Assembly: GCA_018713325.1 (NCBI GenBank) | Contig: DVFJ01000015.1 | Coordinates: 1 to 64,000 of the forward strand | DNA: 64,000 nucleotides | Source of the DNA: Candidatus Onthenecus intestinigallinarum | GTDB taxonomy: Bacteria > Bacillota > Clostridia > Christensenellales > Aristaeellaceae | Direction: 5' to 3' | Shown: positions 1 through 8,667 of the stretch, one piece after another | Layout: each line of letters begins with the position of its first letter | Position numbering within the stretch: position 1 is the first letter of the stretch | Notes under the pieces: model-generated | What the model saw: the letters and a program-made list of their open reading frames with translations, nothing else | What the model was told of the DNA's origin: nothing | Databases searched by the model: none | Translations under genes and position numbers: made by a program

Positions 1-1062
1 CGATCAGGCTGTCAAAGCCCGCCGCGATCACGTCCGCTCCGAAGCCCGCCGTCTCGTTGTGCTCCGTCACCGCCACGCTCGCGATCTTCCCGTCCTCGAC
101 CACGACCTCCACCTTCATCGGCTGGAAGCCCGTCACTTCATATACATTGCCGTCAGCCACGGTCTCCGGCTCCGCTTCCGTGGAGGCCGGGACGCTCTCC
201 TCTGCGCCCGTGCCGGCCGCCGCAGCGGCCTGCGCCAGCGCGTCGTTGATCGCGTTGGACGTCAGCGTCACGCCAGACACCACGTCGAACTCCGCCGTCG
301 CGATGTCCTGACCGATCAGGCTGTCAAAGCCCTCCGCAATCAGGTCCGCGCCGAAGCCCGCCGTCTCGTTGTGCTCCGTCACCGCAAAGCTCGCGATCTT
401 CCCGTCCTCGACGGCGATCTCTACCTTCATCGGCTGGAAGCCCGTCACCTCGTACACGCCGCTCGACGAGCCCGTCGAGGCAACCGCCTCCGCGCCCGTA
501 CCGGCCGCCGCAGCGGCCTGCGCCAGCGCGTCGTTGATCGCGTTGCACGTCATCGTCGCGCCGGATACCACGTCGAACTCCGCCGTCGCGATGTCCTGAC
601 CAATCAGGCTGTCAAAGCCCGCCGCGATCACATCCGCGCCGTAACTCGGCGTCTCGTTGTGCTCCGTCACCGCGAAGCTCGTGATCTTTCCGTCCTCGAC
701 GGTGATCTCTACCTTCATCGGCTGGAAGCCCGTCACCTCATATACATTGCCGGAGGCTGTCTCAGTTTCCGCTTCCGCTGAAACCGGCACGCTCTCTTCA
801 GCGCCCGTGCCGGTCGCCTCCGCGGCCTGCTTCAGCGCCTCGTTGATCGCGTTGGACGTCATCGTCACGCCAGACACCACGTCGAACTGCGCCGTCGCGA
901 TGTCCTGTCCGATCAGGCTGTCAAAGCCCGCCGCGATCACATCCGCGCCATAGCCCGGCGTCTCGTTGTGCTCCGTCACCGCGAAGCTCGTGATCTTTCC
1001 GTCCTCGACGGTGATCTCCACCTTCATCGGCTGGAAGCCCGTCACTTCGTATACGTTTCCGG
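1..1062. repeat. Tandem coding repeats of 288-312 bp (FMN-binding units)
   Basis: The same DNA phrase, beginning cgatcaggctgtcaaagc (one unit has an A in the second position), recurs at 1, 313, 601 and 910, giving periods of 312, 288 and 309 bp. Similarity continues for most of each unit and ends near 1062. The differences in length are multiples of three and fall in a Ser/Glu/Ala-rich linker between domains. On the minus strand each unit encodes one FMN-binding domain. The array extends past the left edge. Confidence 0.9.
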
Positions 1063-2077
1063 CCCCCGCCTCTTCGGGCTTGGGCACGAGATACTGATTG
1101 TAGAAGTCGACCGCCTGTCCAACCGCCTTGAAGACCGCGTTGGACGAGACCGTCGCGCCAGACATCACATCGACGCCTTCCATATAACCTTCCACCGTCG
1201 CCGCGTTGCCATCGAACTGGCCGCAGAAGGCCGGATCCGTCGTCTTAGTGCCGTAGTCCGGGGTCTCGTTGTTGGCCGTCATGACGACCTTGGAGATCAC
1301 GCCGTCCGTCGTGATGCCCATGCGCAGGCCGATCTGGTCGGCAAAGCCCTTCGAAGAGAGCTCAAAGACATAGCCCACCGCATCGTCGCCGACCGTACCC
1401 GTGTAGACGGACTGAATCGTCTCATAATCGCCCAGCAGACTCATCACGTCCAGCGCCTCAAAGGCCTCGGCTGCATCGACAAATTCCTTGCGCACGAGAT
1501 CGTCGCCCTCAAGCGTGGGAACCGCCGCATTGGGCACGACGCCCAGCACGTCCTTCGAGTACGCCGTCATCTGGCGAACTGCCGTGACGAACGCCTGCGA
1601 GCTGATTGTCGCGCCGGAGATCGTCTGCACGTTTGCGTCGATCTCCGCCGGGTCGGCGGCCAGACCGGGGAACTGGCTCGTAAACGGCTCCTCGCCGACC
1701 TTCGAGCCCAGACCGGCGGTCTCCTGCAGATCGCCCACGGAGACGCCGTGGATAGAGCCATCCGCACCGATGCCCAGCGTAATCGGGATCGGTCCGCCGT
1801 ATCCCTGCGGAGACGCGGTCATCACATAGCCGACGACCTCGTCGCCCGTCTTGCCCACGTACAGCTCCGTGATCTGGTCGTACTCGGGCGCAGTCTGGAT
1901 TTCCTGCGTCTCAAAGATCTCCGCCTCGGGCAGCACCGCGCGCTGCGCGGCCTGGCCGGCGGCCAGCTCCTGCTGCGCAATCGGGCCGGACGTGATCTCG
2001 TTGGTGACGGCCAGCGCCAGCGCGGCAATCAAGGTAAAGATGAACAGTCTGAGGCCGAGCTTCGTCACATCACGCAT
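1..2077 (-). CDS. rnfG: RnfG-like subunit with at least six tandem FMN-binding domains (3' end beyond the window)
   Basis: Membrane-anchored, periplasm-facing flavoprotein of the Rnf ferredoxin:NAD+ oxidoreductase, where RnfG carries covalent FMN. The ATG at 2077 overlaps the end of rnfD by 8 bp and has a GAGG ribosome site. About 692 residues are visible and the frame runs off the left edge. Residues 8-25 form one hydrophobic anchor. Flavinylation-type motifs occur at SGATISS (T157), DVMSGATVSS (T309), DVVSGVTMTS (T405), SGATMTC (T508) and SGVTLTS (T604). A sixth unit starts before the edge. Each unit also has an ET[PA]G[YF]G-like motif. An ordinary RnfG has one such domain in about 200 residues, so this protein is greatly expanded. 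The domain assignment is firm; its role as the only RnfG of the complex is inferred from position after rnfC-rnfD. Confidence 0.88.
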   Translation of the reverse strand, partial: MRDVTKLGLRLFIFTLIAALALAVTNEITSGPIAQQELAAGQAAQRAVLPEAEIFETQEIQTAPEYDQITELYVGKTGDEVVGYVMTASPQGYGGPIPITLGIGADGSIHGVSVGDLQETAGLGSKVGEEPFTSQFPGLAADPAEIDANVQTISGATISSQAFVTAVRQMTAYSKDVLGVVPNAAVPTLEGDDLVRKEFVDAAEAFEALDVMSLLGDYETIQSVYTGTVGDDAVGYVFELSSKGFADQIGLRMGITTDGVISKVVMTANNETPDYGTKTTDPAFCGQFDGNAATVEGYMEGVDVMSGATVSSNAVFKAVGQAVDFYNQYLVPKPEEAGAGNVYEVTGFQPMKVEITVEDGKITSFAVTEHNETPGYGADVIAAGFDSLIGQDIATAQFDVVSGVTMTSNAINEALKQAAEATGTGAEESVPVSAEAETETASGNVYEVTGFQPMKVEITVEDGKITSFAVTEHNETPSYGADVIAAGFDSLIGQDIATAEFDVVSGATMTCNAINDALAQAAAAAGTGAEAVASTGSSSGVYEVTGFQPMKVEIAVEDGKIASFAVTEHNETAGFGADLIAEGFDSLIGQDIATAEFDVVSGVTLTSNAINDALAQAAAAAGTGAEESVPASTEAEPETVADGNVYEVTGFQPMKVEVVVEDGKIASVAVTEHNETAGFGADVIAAGFDSLI

Positions 2078-3056
2078 GGCTCTTTACCTCCCCAAAGGAC
2101 TTCGGCGTCGTCACGCGCTCGATCAGCGGCGCGGCAACGTTCATGAACAGGATCGCATAGGAGCATCCCTCGGGCATGGAGCTGTTGAACGTGCGGATGA
2201 TGAACAGCAGCGCGCCGCAGCCCACACCAAAGATGATCTGCCCCCAGGGCGTCACGGGAGAAGAGGAGTAGTCCGTCGCCATGAACAGCGCGCCCAGCAT
2301 CAGGCCGCCGCTGAGCAGCTGATACAGCGCGGAATTGGCGCCGGCCTCGGCGCTGTAGAACGTGCCCGTCTGGATCCAGAACAGGATCAGGCAGGTGCCG
2401 ATAAACGTGGCGGGGATGCGCCAGTTGATCACGCGGCGGAAGAGCAGGTACGCCGCGCCGATCAGCAGCGCCAGCGCGCTCGTCTCGCCCAGCGTGCCGG
2501 GGCAGTTGCCGATGAACAGATCCCACAGGCTGTACGCGCCGGCCTCAGCCTGCAGCGGCGTCGCGCCGGAAACCGCGTCGGTCGCTGCGGGCACCAGGCC
2601 CGCCAGCCAGTTGCCGCCCTGCGGGGCAACCCAGCCGGTCATCAGCGTCGCCCAGGAGGCCAGCAGGATCGCGCGAGCCGCCAGCGCCGGGTTCATGAAG
2701 TTCTGGCCGATGCCGCCGAAGAACTGCTTGACCAGCACGATCGCGATGGCCGAGCCGATCGCAGCCAGCCACCACGGAGCAGAGGCAGGCAGATTGTACG
2801 CCAGCAGCAGGCCGGTCACAACTGCGCTGAAATCTCCGACCGGAATCGGCTTTTTGGCGTGCTTGCAGTAGAACCACTCGCAGAACACCGCCGACAGCAC
2901 CGACACGGCGATCAGGATCGCGGCGCGAAGGCCGAAGAACCAGACGCTCGCCAGGCCCGCCGGGATCAGCGCGATGCACACATCCTGCATCACGCGCCGG
3001 GTCGACGCGTTGTCCCGCAGATGCGGAGAAGAGGATACGGTATATTGCTTTTGCAT
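2070..3056 (-). CDS. rnfD: Rnf electron transport complex subunit RnfD
   Basis: Integral membrane subunit of the Rnf complex, which couples ferredoxin oxidation and NAD+ reduction to ion transport. The 328-residue length is normal. The protein has many hydrophobic segments and the conserved stretch GQNFMNPALAAR near residues 117-129. DAVSGATPL at residues 160-168 is the RnfD flavinylation motif, with T166 as the expected FMN attachment site. The ATG at 3056 is preceded by GGAGG nine bases upstream. It lies 21 bp after rnfC and overlaps rnfG. The remaining rnfE, rnfA and rnfB genes would be expected beyond the left edge. Confidence 0.95.
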   Translation of the reverse strand: MQKQYTVSSSPHLRDNASTRRVMQDVCIALIPAGLASVWFFGLRAAILIAVSVLSAVFCEWFYCKHAKKPIPVGDFSAVVTGLLLAYNLPASAPWWLAAIGSAIAIVLVKQFFGGIGQNFMNPALAARAILLASWATLMTGWVAPQGGNWLAGLVPAATDAVSGATPLQAEAGAYSLWDLFIGNCPGTLGETSALALLIGAAYLLFRRVINWRIPATFIGTCLILFWIQTGTFYSAEAGANSALYQLLSGGLMLGALFMATDYSSSPVTPWGQIIFGVGCGALLFIIRTFNSSMPEGCSYAILFMNVAAPLIERVTTPKSFGEVKSHA

Positions 3057-3077
3057 ATCAACATTCCTCCGAAACGA

Positions 3078-4403
3078 TCAAGACTTCTTCGCGCTGGCGC
3101 GGATGCCCATCTTGGCCATGCGGCAGCTCTGGGTCAGTTCGCGCTTGGCGGGACAGACGAAGGTGCACGCGCCGCACTCCATGCAATTCATGGCGCCCAG
3201 CTTGGAGCACTCCTCCCACTGCGAGCGGCGCGCGTATGCGTCGATGCGGGTCGGCACCAGGCGCATCGGGCAGGCCTCCACGCAGCGCCCACAGCGGATG
3301 CAGGGCGACTCCTGCGCGTGCACACCCTCTTCACCAAAGGCGAGCAGGCCGCCAGTCGACTTGGTGACCGGGATATTCAGCGAAGAGATCGCCATGCCCA
3401 TCATCGGGCCGCCGAGCACGACCTTGCGCACGCCGTCCTCAAAGCCGCCGCACGCCTCCACCAGGTCATACAGCGGCGTGCCGATGCGCACGCGCAGGTT
3501 TGCCGGCTTCTTCACGCGGCCGGCGACCGTCACCACGCGGTCGATGAGCGGCTTGTTCTCCCGCACGGCCAGCGACACGGCATAGGCGGTGGAGACGTTG
3601 CTCACGACCGTCTGCACGTCGGCAGGCAGCGCGCCGTTGGGCACGCGCCGGCCCGTCAGCGCGAAGATCAGCTGTTTCTCTCCGCCCTGCGGGTAGCGCG
3701 TGGGCAGCGCCACGACCTCGATGTTCTTGCCCTCGGCCGCCTGACGCATTGCGGCGACGGCATCGGGCTTGTTGTCCTCGATGCCCACCAGCAGCTTGGT
3801 GGCGTTCAGGATCTTGGCCTCAAGCAGCATGCCGTCGATGACCTGCGCCGCATGCTCGACCATCAGGCGGTGATCGCTCGTCAGATACGGCTCGCACTCC
3901 GCGCCGTTGAGGATCAGCGTATCCACGTGCTTTTCAGCCGGCGGCGCCAGCTTGACGGCCGTGGGGAACGTCGCGCCGCCCAGGCCGACGATGCCGCGGT
4001 CGCGCACGATGTCCAGCAGCTGCTTGGCGTCCAGAGAGCCCACGTTTTGGCGGGGCTTGACGCTCTCGTCCCAGCGGTCCTGGAAGTCGTTCTCGATGAC
4101 GACCGCATTCACGCGCTGGCCGCTGGCCACCACACAGCTGGAAATCGCCTTCACCGTGCCGGAGACGGAAGCGTGCACCGGTGCGGATACGAAGCCGCCC
4201 GCCTCGCCGATCACCTGACCCATGGCGACCGTCTGGCCGGGGGTCACGACGCACTTGCACGGCGCGCCGATGTGCTGGGAAAGCGGAATCACAACACATG
4301 CGGGAACCTTCGCATCGATCACCGGCTGCGCGTTGGTAGATTGCTTTCCATTCCCCGTCTCATGCGGGTGCACGCCGCCCTTAAACGTCCGTGTATTTGC
4401 CAC
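3078..4403 (-). CDS. rnfC: Rnf electron transport complex subunit RnfC
   Basis: NADH/FMN-site subunit of Rnf, peripheral on the cytoplasmic face. The glycine-rich GGATFP stretch is near residues 142-147. Two 4Fe-4S motifs lie near the C-terminus: cysteines 368, 371, 374, 378 (CIRCGRCVEAC) and 407, 410, 413, 417 (CMECGACTFVC). The chosen start is GTG at 4403, nine bases after GGAGG. A TTG two codons upstream (4409) is also possible but is only three bases from the ribosome site. Length is 441 residues, typical of the family. It is the first gene of the rnf transcription unit in this window. Confidence 0.95.
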   Translation of the reverse strand: MANTRTFKGGVHPHETGNGKQSTNAQPVIDAKVPACVVIPLSQHIGAPCKCVVTPGQTVAMGQVIGEAGGFVSAPVHASVSGTVKAISSCVVASGQRVNAVVIENDFQDRWDESVKPRQNVGSLDAKQLLDIVRDRGIVGLGGATFPTAVKLAPPAEKHVDTLILNGAECEPYLTSDHRLMVEHAAQVIDGMLLEAKILNATKLLVGIEDNKPDAVAAMRQAAEGKNIEVVALPTRYPQGGEKQLIFALTGRRVPNGALPADVQTVVSNVSTAYAVSLAVRENKPLIDRVVTVAGRVKKPANLRVRIGTPLYDLVEACGGFEDGVRKVVLGGPMMGMAISSLNIPVTKSTGGLLAFGEEGVHAQESPCIRCGRCVEACPMRLVPTRIDAYARRSQWEECSKLGAMNCMECGACTFVCPAKRELTQSCRMAKMGIRASAKKS

Positions 4404-4463
4404 AGACAAGTTCCTCCCTTCAGCCCAACAACATTAATCGGATCACAAAATTGTCCGATAGAT

Positions 4464-4492
4464 ATTATAGCACGAAACACCGGCCATTTGTA
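4464..4492 (-). promoter_or_regulatory. Putative promoter of the rnf operon
   Basis: A perfect -10 hexamer TATAAT reads on the minus strand at 4469-4464, about 55 bp before rnfC. No good -35 hexamer is present at 16-18 bp; TACAAA is the nearest, at 17 bp. The surrounding 250 bp is the most AT-rich gap in this part of the window. Confidence 0.5.
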
Positions 4493-4652
4493 TGACATTT
4501 TTCGTAATAATTCAGTTTTACAGGGGGTTTTTTACATTGGTTGTATCGCCTGCATGGCTTTTCCCGCGTTCGGCGCACAGACTCGACCGGTATTCTGTTT
4601 TATTTTTATCATTCAAACCAACCGTCGGCCTCGTTTTTTTTGAATTTATACG

Positions 4653-4676
4653 AAAAGGCGGCGCTTTCACGCCGCC
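4653..4676 (-). terminator. Terminator after recN
   Basis: GGCGGCG (4657-4663) pairs with CGCCGCC (4670-4676) around a 6-base loop. On the minus strand a T run follows. It sits 17 bp past the recN stop and ends the nadK-argR-recN unit. Confidence 0.85.
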
Positions 4677-4692
4677 TGATGCGGAATGTGAC

Positions 4693-6411
4693 CTATTGTT
4701 GCGCGCGCAGTGTCTCCCGCCGCTGTGCGGCCTCCAGGAGCAGCGTACCCGCATGGCGCAGGCTGCTCTCGTTGGTCTCTTGGGCCCCGCTGACCATGCG
4801 GGCCAACTCTTCACGACGGCCCGCCTCATCCAGACGCGTCACGCTCGTGCGTGTCTGGCCATCCGTCTCGCCCTTTTCGACGACATATTGCGCATCCGCC
4901 ATCGCCGCAATCTGCGGCAGGTGCGTCACACAGATCACCTGATGCCTTCCGGCGATCTGCGCCATCTTTTCGGCGACCACCTGCGCCATGCGTCCGCTGA
5001 TGCCCGTGTCGATTTCATCGAAGACCATGCTCGGGATGCCGGAGCGCTCCGCCTCCAGGTTTTTAAGGGCCAGCATGATGCGCGACAGTTCGCCGCCCGA
5101 CGCCACGCGCGCAAGCGGGCGCAGCGGCTGTCCTAGGTTGGCGGACATCGCAAAGGATACCTCGTCGACGCCATCCGCCGTAAAGTCGTTCGGCTTTCGC
5201 TCGGCAAAGGCGACCTGGAATCTGGCATGACGCATCCCCAGCTCCTGCAGCTGCTCCTCCACCCTGCGCTCAAACGTCGCAGCGACTTCCCGGCGCGCGA
5301 CGCTCAGCGCCTCGCTGGCCTGCGCAAGCGCGCGCTGTTGGCGCGAGAGCGTCTTTTTCAATTGGTCTGACAGGTCGTCCGCATGCTCGAGCCGGTCCAG
5401 TTCCGATGCCGCTTCTGCCCGGAATTTCAGGATCTCATCGATGTCCTTTCCATACTTGCGCCGGAGCCGCCCGATCAGGTCGAAGCGTTCCTCCACCGCC
5501 TCGGCGTCCGCTTCGTCATAGTCCAGCTCCGCATGGAGGCCACGCACGTCGGACACGGCGTCCTCCAGCTGATAATACAGCTCGTCCAGGCGGGCATACA
5601 CGCGCTCATATCGCGGATCCAGCGGCGCAATGCCCTGCAGGTCATCGATACCGCCCCGCAGCGCATCCAGCGCGCTGTCCTGTCCATCCGCCCCCGCATA
5701 CAGGGCCGTATAGGCCGCCTCAACGCTCTTGATGATCTTTTCGGCGTTGCGGTAAAATGTGCGCTGGCGTTCGAGCTCCTCGCCCTCTCCGGGTCGCAAC
5801 CGCGCCGCATCGATCTCCTGCACTTGATAGCGCAGCATGTCCATCCGCCGTTCCCGGTCCGCCGCGTCTGCCAGCAGGCGCTCCAGTTCCTGGCGCGTTG
5901 CGCGCCATGCGGCGTAGAGCGAGGCCACCTGCGCGCGCAACTCCTCCAGCCGCACGCCGCCGAATCCGTCCAAAAAGGCGAGGTGACGACGCTCATCCAG
6001 CAGCGACTGGTGCTCATGTTGGCCATGAATGTCCAGCAACAGCGCGGAAACGCGCTTGAGCGTCGCAAGCGGGACCACGCTGCCCATCACGCGGCAGATG
6101 TTGCGCCCGGCGCTCGTCAGCTCCCGCGAGATGGAGACCATGCCCTCTTCGGGCTCCAGCTGCAACTCCTGCAGCAGCGACAGCAGCGGCGCGTTGTCCG
6201 CCACGTCAAAGAGCGCCTCCACGCGCGCCTTCTGCGCGCCGTTTTGGATGAGCTCCCGCTCCGCCCGTTCTCCGAGCACGAGGTTCACCGCGTCCACGAC
6301 GATGGACTTGCCGGCGCCCGTCTCGCCCGTCAGCGCGTTGAACCCCGGGGCAAAGTCGATCGTGATATCGTCGATGAGCGCCAACTGATGGATGGAAAGC
6401 TGCAGCAGCAT
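4693..6411 (-). CDS. recN: DNA repair protein RecN
   Basis: SMC-like ATPase acting early at DNA double-strand breaks. Walker A GETGAGKSI is at residues 29-37. The ABC signature SGGELSRIM and the Walker B region VFDEIDTGISGRMA are in the C-terminal third, separated from the N-terminal half by a long charged coiled-coil region. The 572-residue length is standard. It follows argR after about 20 bp, in the order tlyA-nadK-argR-recN found in many Firmicutes. Confidence 0.97.
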   Translation of the reverse strand: MLLQLSIHQLALIDDITIDFAPGFNALTGETGAGKSIVVDAVNLVLGERAERELIQNGAQKARVEALFDVADNAPLLSLLQELQLEPEEGMVSISRELTSAGRNICRVMGSVVPLATLKRVSALLLDIHGQHEHQSLLDERRHLAFLDGFGGVRLEELRAQVASLYAAWRATRQELERLLADAADRERRMDMLRYQVQEIDAARLRPGEGEELERQRTFYRNAEKIIKSVEAAYTALYAGADGQDSALDALRGGIDDLQGIAPLDPRYERVYARLDELYYQLEDAVSDVRGLHAELDYDEADAEAVEERFDLIGRLRRKYGKDIDEILKFRAEAASELDRLEHADDLSDQLKKTLSRQQRALAQASEALSVARREVAATFERRVEEQLQELGMRHARFQVAFAERKPNDFTADGVDEVSFAMSANLGQPLRPLARVASGGELSRIMLALKNLEAERSGIPSMVFDEIDTGISGRMAQVVAEKMAQIAGRHQVICVTHLPQIAAMADAQYVVEKGETDGQTRTSVTRLDEAGRREELARMVSGAQETNESSLRHAGTLLLEAAQRRETLRAQQ

Positions 6412-6432
6412 CGCTCTTCCCCTTTTCGCGCC

Positions 6433-6882
6433 TTACTTCATCATGTTGCGGAAGCGCTCCGCCACCTGCAGTGCATCGTCGTTGCTCCGGCAAATGACCA
6501 GGATGGTGTTGTCGCCCGCGATACTGCCCAGGATCTCGGGCCAGCGCAGCGTGTCGACAGCCTCGGCGGCCACGTGCGCGCTGCCGGCCAGCGTCTTGAC
6601 GACGACGAGGTTGTTCGCGCATACGGCGCTGAGCACGGACTCGCTGAACATGCGAATGAACCGCTCGTTCATGCCCTTTTCGGCCTTGTCGAGCGTCGCG
6701 TACTTGTAGCCGCCCGTCTCGGAGAGCACCTTGATCAGGTGCAGTTCCTTGATGTCGCGCGAGACCGTCGCCTGTGTCACCCGGATACCGCGCTCCTGCA
6801 GCGCGGCGGCCAGCTCCTCCTGCGTCTCGATGTTGCGCGATTCGATGATCTGGGTAATCGCCGCATGGCGCGCTGACTTCAT
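6433..6882 (-). CDS. argR: Arginine repressor ArgR/AhrC
   Basis: Hexameric arginine-responsive transcription factor. The N-terminal winged helix-turn-helix includes SRDIKEL at residues 41-47. The C-terminal oligomerisation and arginine-binding domain includes GSIAGDNTILVI. Length is 149 residues, as expected. It lies between nadK and recN with short gaps. Genome-wide targets cannot be judged here because no arginine genes are in the window. Confidence 0.95.
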   Translation of the reverse strand: MKSARHAAITQIIESRNIETQEELAAALQERGIRVTQATVSRDIKELHLIKVLSETGGYKYATLDKAEKGMNERFIRMFSESVLSAVCANNLVVVKTLAGSAHVAAEAVDTLRWPEILGSIAGDNTILVICRSNDDALQVAERFRNMMK

Positions 6883-6904
6883 GTCCTCGATCTTCCTTTC
6901 GTCT

Positions 6905-7768
6905 TTACAGGCTCCACTGCGACAGCTTGGTACGCAGCAGGGAGAAAAAAGCGTCGTCCCGCTGAAAGCGGATGAACTGGGCCTCCGCTTCGGCGCGGCG
7001 CACCTGAATGCATTCGCATCCGCGTGCGGGAAAGGTACGGTGTCCGTCCACGCAAACCGCCATGCCCTCGCGGTCCTCGCCCGCCTCGATGCGCAGCGTC
7101 ACCGTCTCGTGGTCGGAAAGCACGATCGGCCGCGACTGCAGCGAATGCGCGCAGATCGGCGCCAGGATGAAGCACGGCACGTCCGGACTCACGATCGGGC
7201 CGCCTGCCGACAGCGAGTAGGCCGTCGAGCCCGTAGGCGCAGCTACCACCAGTCCGTCGGCGATGTAGCGGTCGACGAGCGTATGGCCGATGAACGCTTC
7301 GAAGCCAACCATGCGCGCACACGCGCCGCGCGAGAGTACGACCTCATTGAGCGCGAGCACGCCTTCCGCCGCCTCGTTCAGATGCACGTCCAGCATCATG
7401 CGCCGCTCGATCCGGTATTGCCCTGCGCGCAACTGCAACAGCGCGGTCTCCGCCTGCTCCGGCTCCACCTCCGCCAGAAAGCCGACGCGCCCCAAATTGA
7501 CGCCCAGCAGCGGAATATCGGCCACCGCCGCCGCAGGCGCCGCGCGAAGCAGGGTCCCATCCCCGCCGAGTACGACCAGCGCATCTACGCCGCAGGCGAC
7601 AGGCTCCGATGCGGTTTCAAAGCCCTCTTCGCCCAGCGCCGCGCCCAGCGCGCAATCGACCACGGCGCGCAGGCCCAGCTTGTGGCACGCCCGCAAAAAG
7701 GTGCGCGCCACGCCGGCGGCTTCCGGCTTTTTGGGATTCGCCGTCAGGCCGATGGAACGAACCTCCAT
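6905..7768 (-). CDS. nadK: NAD kinase
   Basis: Phosphorylates NAD+ to NADP+ in the cytosol. GGDGT, the nucleotide-binding motif, is at residues 68-72. DGLVVAAPTGSTAYSLSAGG and LNEVVLSRG are the other family landmarks. The frame is open much further upstream, but I chose ATG 7768 because GGAGG lies eight bases before it and the protein then begins MEVRSIGLTANPKK, as expected for the family. This gives 287 residues. A consensus promoter lies just upstream, so nadK-argR-recN can be transcribed independently of tlyA. Confidence 0.95.
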   Translation of the reverse strand: MEVRSIGLTANPKKPEAAGVARTFLRACHKLGLRAVVDCALGAALGEEGFETASEPVACGVDALVVLGGDGTLLRAAPAAAVADIPLLGVNLGRVGFLAEVEPEQAETALLQLRAGQYRIERRMMLDVHLNEAAEGVLALNEVVLSRGACARMVGFEAFIGHTLVDRYIADGLVVAAPTGSTAYSLSAGGPIVSPDVPCFILAPICAHSLQSRPIVLSDHETVTLRIEAGEDREGMAVCVDGHRTFPARGCECIQVRRAEAEAQFIRFQRDDAFFSLLRTKLSQWSL

Positions 7769-7805
7769 GGCGTACGCCTCCATTCGCCGATCCTGAAACA
7801 CTCCC

Positions 7806-7834
7806 ATTATACCATTGTCTGCATAAACATGCAA
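7806..7834 (-). promoter_or_regulatory. Promoter for nadK-argR-recN
   Basis: On the minus strand TTGCAT (7834-7829) and TATAAT (7811-7806) are separated by exactly 17 bp. The element falls in the short gap between the tlyA stop and the nadK start. Confidence 0.75.
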
Positions 7835-7839
7835 GGCAT

Positions 7840-8646
7840 TCATTCCAAAGCGGCATGCGCCTGCGCGACGACCTGCGCGATGCGCGCCTCGTCCACGCAC
7901 TGCGTGGCGCGCGCGGCGGGGAGCAGGTGCACGAGGAATTCGATGTTCCCCTCGGGGCCGGTGATCGGCGAGAAGGAGAGCGCCTGCGCGCACCACCCCA
8001 TCTCCCGGGCAAACGAGACGATCTGCGCGATGACGTCGGCATGCACGGCCGGATCGCGCACGACGCCCTTCTTGCCCACGCGCTCCCGTCCCGCCTCGAA
8101 CTGCGGCTTGATCAATGAGACGAACGCGCCCGCCTCGCCCATGATGGCCGCAGCGGCCGGCAGGATCTTCGTGATGGAGATGAACGACACGTCCATCACG
8201 GCGAGCGTGGGGCCCAGCGGCACGTCCTCCGGCTTGAGATAGCGCGCGTTGGTGCGCTCCATGACGGTGACGCGCGGATCGTTTCGCAGCCGCCAGTCGA
8301 GCTGTCCGTAGCCGACGTCGACCGCGTAGACGTGCCGGCAGCCCCTGCGCAGCAGCACGTCGGTGAATCCGCCCGTCGACGCGCCCAGATCCATCGCCAC
8401 GACGCCATGGACGTCTAGGCCAAAGACGTCCAGCGCCTTGTCCAGCTTGAGCGCACCGCGGCTGACAAAGTCATGGGCCGCGCCGCGTACCTCCACCTGA
8501 GCCTCCGGCGCCACCTGGGCGGAGGGCTTTTCCGCCTTCTGTCCGTCGATGTAGACGATGCCGGACATGATGACCGCCTGCGCGCGCTCACGGCTTGGCG
8601 CCAGGCCGTTTTCCACCATGTACGCATCCAATCTCTTCTTTGTCAT
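7840..8646 (-). CDS. tlyA: TlyA family rRNA 2'-O-methyltransferase
   Basis: S4-domain RNA methyltransferase; characterised TlyA proteins methylate 16S and/or 23S rRNA. The S4 RNA-binding domain covers about residues 3-60. The FtsJ-like SAM-binding motif MDLGASTGGFTD is at residues 85-96. The 268-residue length fits. It precedes nadK and follows dxs by about 20 bp, so dxs-tlyA is probably co-transcribed. Confidence 0.93.
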   Translation of the reverse strand: MTKKRLDAYMVENGLAPSRERAQAVIMSGIVYIDGQKAEKPSAQVAPEAQVEVRGAAHDFVSRGALKLDKALDVFGLDVHGVVAMDLGASTGGFTDVLLRRGCRHVYAVDVGYGQLDWRLRNDPRVTVMERTNARYLKPEDVPLGPTLAVMDVSFISITKILPAAAAIMGEAGAFVSLIKPQFEAGRERVGKKGVVRDPAVHADVIAQIVSFAREMGWCAQALSFSPITGPEGNIEFLVHLLPAARATQCVDEARIAQVVAQAHAALE

Positions 8647-8667
8647 GTATCCTTCCCCTTGTCTGTC

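Noticed and set aside
1-1062. Regular repeats that might be read as a CRISPR or satellite array
   Set aside because: The units are about 300 bp, not 60-70 bp, similarity runs through the whole unit, and each unit encodes a complete FMN-binding domain in one frame.
7769-7996. Upstream extension of nadK to 363 codons
   Set aside because: It overlaps tlyA and has no ribosome site, while the start at 7768 has GGAGG at eight bases and the expected protein beginning.
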